From contig FR890609.1 of NCBI GenBank assembly GCA_000435075.1, positions 1 through 11,277 of the forward strand: 11,277 nt of DNA, in the 5' to 3' direction. The notes under the pieces are model-generated. The model did no database searches, was not told where the DNA came from, and was given only the letters and a program-made list of their open reading frames with translations. The stretch is from Bacteroides sp. CAG:770. Its GTDB lineage: Bacteria; Bacteroidota; Bacteroidia; Bacteroidales; UBA932. Of this stretch, positions 5,908-11,277 are shown in pieces; within the stretch, counting starts at the first letter, position 1; each line of letters starts with the position of its first letter. The translations under genes were made by a program, and so were the position numbers.

Positions 5908-5924
5908 TTGGTAATCAAATAATT

Positions 5925-5960
5925 CTCCGTCTCCGGATGCCTGTGCACCTGAAGACGGAG
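5925..5960 (+). promoter_or_regulatory. Compact bulged hairpin in the leader of queF
   Basis: CTCCGTCT (5925-5932) pairs perfectly with AGACGGAG (5953-5960). Inside, after a small internal loop, GG-A-TGC (5935-5940) pairs with GCACC (5945-5949) with a bulged A and a CTGT loop. It lies 17 bp after the transporter stop codon and 28 bp before the queF ATG. It could be a terminator, an RNA-processing site, or a regulatory structure. It does not fit the preQ1-I pattern, and no T-run follows. Confidence 0.45.
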
Positions 5961-5988
5961 TAACTGTCACATTTAACAAATACTTCAA

Positions 5989-6450
5989 ATGAATAAAGAA
6001 AGAGAACAGGAGGGACTGCACTCCTTGGGTCATAAATCCGAATACAAGATGGATTACGCTCCGGAAGTGCTGGAGACCTTCATAAACAAGCATCAGGAAA
6101 ACGACTATTGGGTAAGATTCAATTGCCCTGAATTCACGAGCCTCTGTCCTATTACAGGCCAGCCGGACTTTGCTGAAATCCGTATCAGCTACATCCCTGA
6201 CGTGAAAATGGTCGAGAGCAAGAGCCTGAAACTCTATCTTTTCAGTTTCCGTAATCATGGAGACTTCCACGAGGATTGCGTAAACAAAATCATGAAAGAC
6301 CTTATCAAATTGATGGACCCGAAATACATTGAAGTAACAGGTCTTTTCACTCCTCGTGGTGGAATCTCCATATTCCCTTATGCCAATTACGGCCGTCCGG
6401 GTACAAAATTCGAAAAACTCGCAGAGCAGCGTTTCGCTACACACGAGTAG
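5989..6450 (+). CDS. queF: NADPH-dependent preQ0 reductase (7-cyano-7-deazaguanine reductase)
   Basis: QueF reduces the nitrile of preQ0 to the aminomethyl group of preQ1 with two NADPH, the last free-base step of queuosine synthesis before insertion into tRNA by Tgt. At 153 residues this is the short unimodular (B. subtilis YkvM-like) type, with a T-fold that oligomerises. The catalytic cysteine is C53 in FTSLCPITGQPDF, with the acid D60. The QueF signature is ESKSLK (76-81), followed by FRNHGDFHED (87-96) with the substrate-binding H94/E95, and TPRGGISI (121-128). It follows the queuosine-precursor transporter by 81 bp on the same strand, so the two form a salvage pair. Its stop codon is three bases from that of the convergent hutI. 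Confidence 0.96.
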   Translation: MNKEREQEGLHSLGHKSEYKMDYAPEVLETFINKHQENDYWVRFNCPEFTSLCPITGQPDFAEIRISYIPDVKMVESKSLKLYLFSFRNHGDFHEDCVNKIMKDLIKLMDPKYIEVTGLFTPRGGISIFPYANYGRPGTKFEKLAEQRFATHE

Positions 6451-6453
6451 CCG

Positions 6454-7707
6454 TTACACTGTCCTGCCCCTTAATATGACTCTGTCTATGAACGGAGTCT
6501 GGTAGCAGTAAGGAATCCATGTCAATGATGGTATCCGCTTGGTAATGATGAGGTTGGCTATCTTGCCGGCAGTTATCGAACCTGCAACGTCGCTGATGCC
6601 CATCGCATAGGCTGAATTCAGCGTACATGCGTTCAATGCCTGTATCGGCGTGAGTCTCATCTGGATACAGCCGAGCGACATGACGAACCTCATGTCTCCG
6701 CAAGGGGAAGACCCTGGATTATAATCTGATGCCAATGCTATACCGAGCCCTGAGTTGATGAAATCCAGGGCTTTGCCGTATTGCATCCTCAGGAAGAATG
6801 ATGCTCCCGGAAGCATTGTCGGCATGGTGCATGAGTCCTTGAGTACACGGATCTCCTCATCAGTCGTGCTCTCCAGATGATCTACCGACAGGGCATTGTG
6901 CTTCACTCCGACGTGCACGCCGCCTGAGACGGCAAGCTGGTTCGCGTGGAGCTTCACCCTCATTCCGTATTGCTCTCCAGCCGTCAGAATCCTGTCTGTC
7001 TCTTCTGTCGTAAAGAATCCTTCTTCGCAGAATACATCGACAAAGTCGGCAAGATTCTCAGCCGCAACAGCCGGAATCATCTCATTGCATACGTGATCTA
7101 CATACTCGCTCTGCCTTCCTGCGAATGCCCTGCCTACTGCATGGGCCCCCAGAAATGTGGACTTGATTATGGCAGGAGAGTTCTCCCTTATCCTTTTTAT
7201 TACGCGGAGTATCTTCAGCTCATCCTGTGTGGTGAGTCCGTATCCGCTCTTTATTTCGATCGCTCCGGTGCCTTTCGCTATCATTTCATTGACACGCTCC
7301 ATCGCCTGTCTGTACAGCTCGTCCTCGGATGTATTGTGCAGGAGATCAGCAGAATTCAGGATTCCGCCTCCGTGCGCAGCAATCTCGGCATAGGAAAGAC
7401 CTTTGATCTTGTCCAGGAATTCCTGCTCTCTTGTTCCCGCAAAGACAATGTGGGAGTGCGAGTCGCAGAATGCCGGCAGTACGAATCCGCCGTCAGCGTC
7501 AATGACATCGAAAGAATCCTGTCCGGATTCCTGTGAGAGATCCGGACAGTCTGACATTGGCCCGAAACAGGCAATCTTGTCGTCCTCGATGAGAAGCCAT
7601 GCGTTCTCCAGGGTGCCTGTCTCTGACATTGACACTCCTTCTTTGCGCATTACTCCGGCTTCGACGATTCCGGCAATCTGCCCGATGTTCCTTATCAGCG
7701 TTTTCAT
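6454..7707 (-). CDS. hutI: Imidazolonepropionase
   Basis: HutI hydrolyses 4-imidazolone-5-propionate to N-formimino-L-glutamate, step three of histidine breakdown. This 417-residue member of the amidohydrolase superfamily has the usual length. Metal-site residues are visible: DSHSH (82-86, H84 and H86), H254 in KLHANQL and D328 in ALASDYNPG. Further conserved parts are KSGYGL (153-158), FLGAHAVG (185-192), DHLE (276-279) and SSPCGDMRF (333-341). The ATG at 7707 lies 11 bp after the hutH stop codon, so the two are tightly coupled in an operon read hutU-hutH-hutI. It is the last gene of that operon in this window and meets queF tail to tail, with no room for a terminator between them. Confidence 0.97.
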   Translation of the reverse strand: MKTLIRNIGQIAGIVEAGVMRKEGVSMSETGTLENAWLLIEDDKIACFGPMSDCPDLSQESGQDSFDVIDADGGFVLPAFCDSHSHIVFAGTREQEFLDKIKGLSYAEIAAHGGGILNSADLLHNTSEDELYRQAMERVNEMIAKGTGAIEIKSGYGLTTQDELKILRVIKRIRENSPAIIKSTFLGAHAVGRAFAGRQSEYVDHVCNEMIPAVAAENLADFVDVFCEEGFFTTEETDRILTAGEQYGMRVKLHANQLAVSGGVHVGVKHNALSVDHLESTTDEEIRVLKDSCTMPTMLPGASFFLRMQYGKALDFINSGLGIALASDYNPGSSPCGDMRFVMSLGCIQMRLTPIQALNACTLNSAYAMGISDVAGSITAGKIANLIITKRIPSLTWIPYCYQTPFIDRVILRGRTV

Positions 7708-7718
7708 CGCGTCAGGGC

Positions 7719-9212
7719 TTAGATTAACAGATTGTTCTCGTCGCGGAGGAAGTCGATGCTCTTCATGATAAGAGGATGCATGTAAGTATCGACATCTACG
7801 AAAGGAACCTCCTTGCGGTAGTCTGCAAGCATCTTCTCGATGAGTGGGGATGACTTTTCAGGACGACGGAACTCGAGAGCCTGTGCAGCATTGAAAAGCT
7901 CGATTGCGAGGACTGTCTCGACGTTATCGACTACGCGGACGAGTTTGGTAGCCGCGTTGGAGCCCATGCTGACGTGGTCTTCCTGACCCTGTGATGATGG
8001 GATGGAATCGCATGACGCAGGCCAGCAAAGCATCTTGTTCTGGCTGACGATAGATGCCGCGGTATACTGAGGAATCATGAATCCGCTGTTCAGACCAGGC
8101 TTTGCAACCAGGAACATAGGGAGTCCTCTCTGACCGCTGATAAGTTTGTAAATTCTTCTCTCTGAGATATTTGACATCTCAGACATAGCGATTGCGAGGG
8201 TATCCATAGGGATGGCGATAGGCTCTCCGTGGAAGTTGCCGGCAGAGATGATCATATCCTCGTCAGGGAATACGTTAGGGTTATCGGTAGCGCTGTTGAT
8301 TTCGTCTCCGATGACAGATGCAACGTGTCTGATATTGTCTTTAACAGCTCCGTGAACCTGAGGAATGCAACGGAATGAATATGGGTCCTGGACGTGCTGC
8401 TTAGGTCTGCGGATAAGTTCGCTGCCCTCGAGCAGTTTCAGGAAATTCTCAGCTGTCTCGAGCTGTCCTTTGTGACGGCGAAGAAGGTGTGTGAGCTGGT
8501 AGAACGGCTCGATTCTTCCGTCATAAGCCTCCAATGACATGGCTGCGATGCAGTCAGCCCAGCGGGAAAGTCTCATGCTCTTTATCAATGCCCATGTGGC
8601 ATGAGCACTCATGAACTGTGTTCCGTTGAGAAGTGCGAGGCCTTCCTTTGACTGGAGTCGGATAGGACTCCATCCGAATTCCTTCCATACTTCTGCTGAA
8701 GGACGTACCTGTCCTTTGTATCTTACCTCACCGAGGCCGATGAGAGGGAGGCACATGTGTGCGAGCGGTGCGAGGTCTCCTGACGCGCCGAGCGAACCCT
8801 GCTGATAGACAACCGGAAGGATGTCATTGTTGAACATGTCGATAAGGCGCTGGATGGTAATGATCTGTACGCCTGAATGTCCGTAAGACAGAGACTGTAT
8901 CTTCATGAGAAGCATCAGTTTGACAATCTCAGGTCTTACAGTGTCGCCTGTTCCGCACGCGTGTGACATTACGAGGTTGTGCTGGAGCTGTGAAAGGTCA
9001 GCCTCCGGAATCGTAATGTTGCAAAGTGAACCGAAACCTGTGGTGACGCCATATACTGGTCTGCCTATGTCCTCCATCTTGCTGTCAAGATAGTCACGGC
9101 ATTTCTGAACGGCCTTTGCTGACTCTTCTGAAAGCTCGAGAGTTGCGTGATTGTCAATGATTTCCTTGACTTTTGCGAGTGTCAGTGTCTCGTTGGATAT
9201 TTTATGTATCAT
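7719..9212 (-). CDS. hutH: Histidine ammonia-lyase (histidase)
   Basis: HutH removes ammonia from L-histidine to give trans-urocanate, the first and committed step of histidine use. The protein has 497 residues, typical of the family. The self-made MIO electrophile comes from A143-S144-G145 in QGSLGASGDLAPLAH (138-152). The catalytic tyrosine is Y54 in YGVTTGFG (54-61), with H84 in NLVMSHACG. The stretch QEDHVSMGSNAA near residue 410 carries the conserved glutamate of the active site. Together these favour histidase over the related phenylalanine or tyrosine lyases, and the hut neighbours settle it. It lies between hutU (73-bp gap with a hairpin) and hutI (11-bp gap). The start at 9212 is an ATG with the usual N-terminal length. 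Confidence 0.97.
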   Translation of the reverse strand: MIHKISNETLTLAKVKEIIDNHATLELSEESAKAVQKCRDYLDSKMEDIGRPVYGVTTGFGSLCNITIPEADLSQLQHNLVMSHACGTGDTVRPEIVKLMLLMKIQSLSYGHSGVQIITIQRLIDMFNNDILPVVYQQGSLGASGDLAPLAHMCLPLIGLGEVRYKGQVRPSAEVWKEFGWSPIRLQSKEGLALLNGTQFMSAHATWALIKSMRLSRWADCIAAMSLEAYDGRIEPFYQLTHLLRRHKGQLETAENFLKLLEGSELIRRPKQHVQDPYSFRCIPQVHGAVKDNIRHVASVIGDEINSATDNPNVFPDEDMIISAGNFHGEPIAIPMDTLAIAMSEMSNISERRIYKLISGQRGLPMFLVAKPGLNSGFMIPQYTAASIVSQNKMLCWPASCDSIPSSQGQEDHVSMGSNAATKLVRVVDNVETVLAIELFNAAQALEFRRPEKSSPLIEKMLADYRKEVPFVDVDTYMHPLIMKSIDFLRDENNLLI

Positions 9213-9235
9213 GTCGTGTTATTTATGTTATTGAA

Positions 9236-9265
9236 CCGGAATATCTTCCATTGCGGACATTCCGG
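9236..9265 (-). other. Intercistronic hairpin between hutU and hutH
   Basis: CCGGAAT (9236-9242) pairs perfectly with ATTCCGG (9259-9265), with an inner TCC/GGA stem (9247-9257). It fills the 73-bp gap between the hutU stop codon and the hutH start. No T-run follows on the minus strand, so a partial attenuator, processing site or mRNA stabiliser fits better than a full terminator. Confidence 0.4.
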
Positions 9266-9285
9266 ATCATTTTCGGATTTCTTGA

Positions 9286-11277
9286 TTATCTGATGTTTTT
9301 CAGCGCGTCGCGGACCAGAGCCTCGTCAGCATTGACAGGAACTGTTACTGTCAATGTCTCTGTGCGTCCCATTTCGCGGGTTATCGCGTGGAGTGCGCCT
9401 TCGTTGCGAGCCCAGCTGCGGCGTGCGATTCCGTTGTTGACATCCCAGAAAAGCATGTTGGTGATGTGGCGGTCAGAATCGGCGGTTCCGTCAATGACCA
9501 TACCGAAACCTCCGTTGATGACTTCGCCCCAGCCTACGCCGCCTCCGTTGTGGATGGAAACCCATGTGGCGCCTCTGAATGAGTCTCCTATGACGTTCTG
9601 GATGGCCATGTCAGCGGTGAACTGAGAACCGTCATAGATATTGGATGTTTCGCGGAATGGAGAGTCTGTTCCTGAAACGTCGTGGTGGTCACGTCCGAGA
9701 ACAATCGGAGCAGTGATTTCCCCACGTCTGATAGCCTCGTTGAAAGCCAATGCAATCTTGGTTCTTCCTTCGCAGTCTGCGTAAAGGATTCTGGCCTGGG
9801 AACCTACCACAAGTTTATTGCGGCCTGCCTCCTCGATCCAGTGGATATTGTCGCGGAGCTGTCCCTGAATCTCTTCCGGAGCTGTCCTGGACTCTTCTTC
9901 GAGAACCTTTACTGCGATGGCATCTGACTTCGCGAGGTCCTCCGGATTCTCTGACATACATACCCATCTGAAAGGTCCGAAACCATAGTCGAAATAGAGT
10001 GGTCCCATGATGTCCTGTACGTATGAAGGATATCGGAACTTGCCGTCCGGTCTGAGGATGTCTGCTCCTGCGCGGGAAGACTCGAGAAGGAATGCGTTGC
10101 CATAGTCGAAGAAGTACATTCCTTTGGCAGTCAGGCGGTTGATTGCTGCAACCTGTCTTCTGAGGGATTCTCTTACGCACTCTTTGAAGCGCTCAGGCTC
10201 TTCTGCCATCATCTTCTTGGACTCTTCGAGGCTGTATCCTGCCGGATAGTATCCGCCTGCCCAAGGGTTGTGGAGTGAGGTCTGGTCAGAACCGAGGTTT
10301 ACTTCAATGCCTTCGTCTGCAAGTCTTTCCCACAGATCGACAACGTTACCTACGTATGCGAGCGAAACGACTTCTTTCTCGCTTGTGGCCTTGCGGATAC
10401 GTGCCATAAGTTCGTCAAGGTTCTCGTGGAGTTCATCTACCCAGCCCTGCTCGTGACGCTTGCGTGCTGCAAGCGGGTTGATTTCAGCTGTTACGCTCAC
10501 TACGCCTGCAATGTTTCCTGCCTTAGGCTGGGCTCCTGACATTCCGCCGAGTCCGGCTGTCACGAACAGGAGGCCTTTCATATTCTCTCTGGTACCTTCA
10601 ATGCCCTTGCTCTTCAGCTGTTTGCGTGCTGCATTCATGACTGTGATCGTGGTACCGTGAACGATACCCTGAGGTCCGATATACATATATGAGCCTGCGG
10701 TCATCTGTCCGTACTGTGAAACGCCGAGAGCATTGAATCTCTCCCAGTCGTCCTGCTTCGAGTAGTTAGGGATTACCATACCATTGGTAACAACTACACG
10801 CGGTGCGTCCTTGTGGCTTGGGAACAGTCCCATAGGATGGCCTGAATACATGGCAAGAGTCTGCTCGTCAGTCATTTCTGCAAGATACTTCATCGCGAGG
10901 CGGTACTGTGCCCAGTTCTGGAAGATGGCTCCGTTACCGCCGTAGATGATGAGTTCGTGAGGGTGCTGAGCGACTCTCGGGTCCAGGTTGTTCTGGATCA
11001 TACCCATGATTGCAGCTGCCTGACGGCTCTTTGCAGGATATTCGTCGATAGGTCTTGCATACATCTCATAGTCGGGACGGAACCTGTACATGTAGATTCT
11101 GCCGTAGTCATGCAGCTCCTGTGCGAATTCCTCTGCGAGTATGCTGTGGAACTTGGTAGGGAAGTATCTCAATGCGTTCCTGACGGCAAGTACCTTTTCT
11201 TCTTCAGTGAGGATGTCCTTGCGCTTAGGAGCATGGTTGATATTCTTGTCATATGGTTTTTTCTCAGGCAATTCAGC
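9286..11277 (-). CDS. hutU: Urocanate hydratase (urocanase), 5' end cut by window edge
   Basis: HutU adds water to urocanate to give imidazolonepropionate, using tightly bound NAD+ as electrophile; this is step two of histidine breakdown. At least 663 residues are visible, the long form found in Bacteroidetes and eukaryotes rather than the 556-residue form of Pseudomonas and Bacillus. The coding frame is open to the last base: the triplets before the first possible start read Ala-Glu. That possible start is a TTG at 11271-11269 that is almost surely an internal leucine, so the true start lies to the right of the window, probably some 15-20 residues upstream. Counting from that leucine, the NAD-binding loop is GLGGMSGAQPKAG (240-252), the substrate loop LGSDQTSLHNPW (326-337), and the catalytic cysteine C438 in FGPFRWVCMSE. 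First gene of the hut operon in view. Confidence 0.97.
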   Translation of the reverse strand, partial: AELPEKKPYDKNINHAPKRKDILTEEEKVLAVRNALRYFPTKFHSILAEEFAQELHDYGRIYMYRFRPDYEMYARPIDEYPAKSRQAAAIMGMIQNNLDPRVAQHPHELIIYGGNGAIFQNWAQYRLAMKYLAEMTDEQTLAMYSGHPMGLFPSHKDAPRVVVTNGMVIPNYSKQDDWERFNALGVSQYGQMTAGSYMYIGPQGIVHGTTITVMNAARKQLKSKGIEGTRENMKGLLFVTAGLGGMSGAQPKAGNIAGVVSVTAEINPLAARKRHEQGWVDELHENLDELMARIRKATSEKEVVSLAYVGNVVDLWERLADEGIEVNLGSDQTSLHNPWAGGYYPAGYSLEESKKMMAEEPERFKECVRESLRRQVAAINRLTAKGMYFFDYGNAFLLESSRAGADILRPDGKFRYPSYVQDIMGPLYFDYGFGPFRWVCMSENPEDLAKSDAIAVKVLEEESRTAPEEIQGQLRDNIHWIEEAGRNKLVVGSQARILYADCEGRTKIALAFNEAIRRGEITAPIVLGRDHHDVSGTDSPFRETSNIYDGSQFTADMAIQNVIGDSFRGATWVSIHNGGGVGWGEVINGGFGMVIDGTADSDRHITNMLFWDVNNGIARRSWARNEGALHAITREMGRTETLTVTVPVNADEALVRDALKNIR

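Noticed and set aside
5925..5960. Second preQ1-I aptamer before queF
   Set aside because: The loop is about 20 nt and lacks the U...C ligand positions and a pairing A-rich tail; only the bulged hairpin itself is supported.
5743..6444. Long minus-strand open frame (233 codons) opposite queF and the transporter end
   Set aside because: It is antisense to two well-identified genes with clear catalytic motifs; the sequence has no recognisable domain and reflects codon bias of the real strand.
6946..7536. Plus-strand open frame of 196 codons inside hutI
   Set aside because: It is antisense to hutI, whose metal ligands are all present on the other strand.
1..11277. CRISPR array, tRNA or rRNA gene
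   Set aside because: No regularly spaced direct repeats were seen, and I found no tRNA cloverleaf or rRNA-like stretch on reading the intergenic DNA.

Overview
The window looks like chromosomal DNA of a Bacteroidota bacterium, most likely of the order Bacteroidales. Three things point there. Promoter-like sites match the Bacteroidetes sigma consensus (TAnnTTTG, with TAAATTTG upstream of the gene at 2843). Start codons are preceded by A-rich leaders rather than Shine-Dalgarno sites. The proteins include a long-form urocanate hydratase (more than 660 residues) and an RF1 with a VPQTETQGR loop, both common in this group. The genus cannot be fixed from the sequence.

Region 1 (1 to about 2842) is an accessory segment, visibly A+T-richer than the rest around its genes. 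It holds an intact two-gene hipB-hipA toxin-antitoxin module (648-2234). On both sides lies non-coding or decayed DNA, including minus-strand remnants that resemble the C-terminal ends of Bacteroidales surface proteins, and several strong hairpins. An 11-bp perfect inverted repeat (454-464 and 620-630) brackets the presumed hipBA promoter. Another 11-bp inverted match (58-68 and 2232-2242) brackets the whole segment.

Region 2 (2843-6450, plus strand) is housekeeping. It carries a GNAT-like conserved protein with a good promoter, peptide chain release factor 1 (prfA), a queuosine-precursor transporter of the YhhQ family, and queF, which makes preQ1 from preQ0. The 35 nt directly before the transporter start codon fold as a class I preQ1 riboswitch, with the ligand-contact positions conserved. 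Transporter and reductase therefore look like a salvage pair: import a 7-deazaguanine, reduce preQ0 to preQ1, and let preQ1 shut down its own import. A compact bulged hairpin precedes queF.

Region 3 (6454-11277, minus strand) is a histidine-utilisation operon read hutU-hutH-hutI, which converts histidine through urocanate and imidazolonepropionate to N-formiminoglutamate. hutU runs off the right edge, so its real start is outside the window. The genes for the last step (formiminoglutamate processing) are not present here. queF and hutI converge with only three bases between their stop codons.

The most interesting signals are the preQ1 riboswitch on the transporter and the inverted-repeat-bracketed promoter of the hipBA module.
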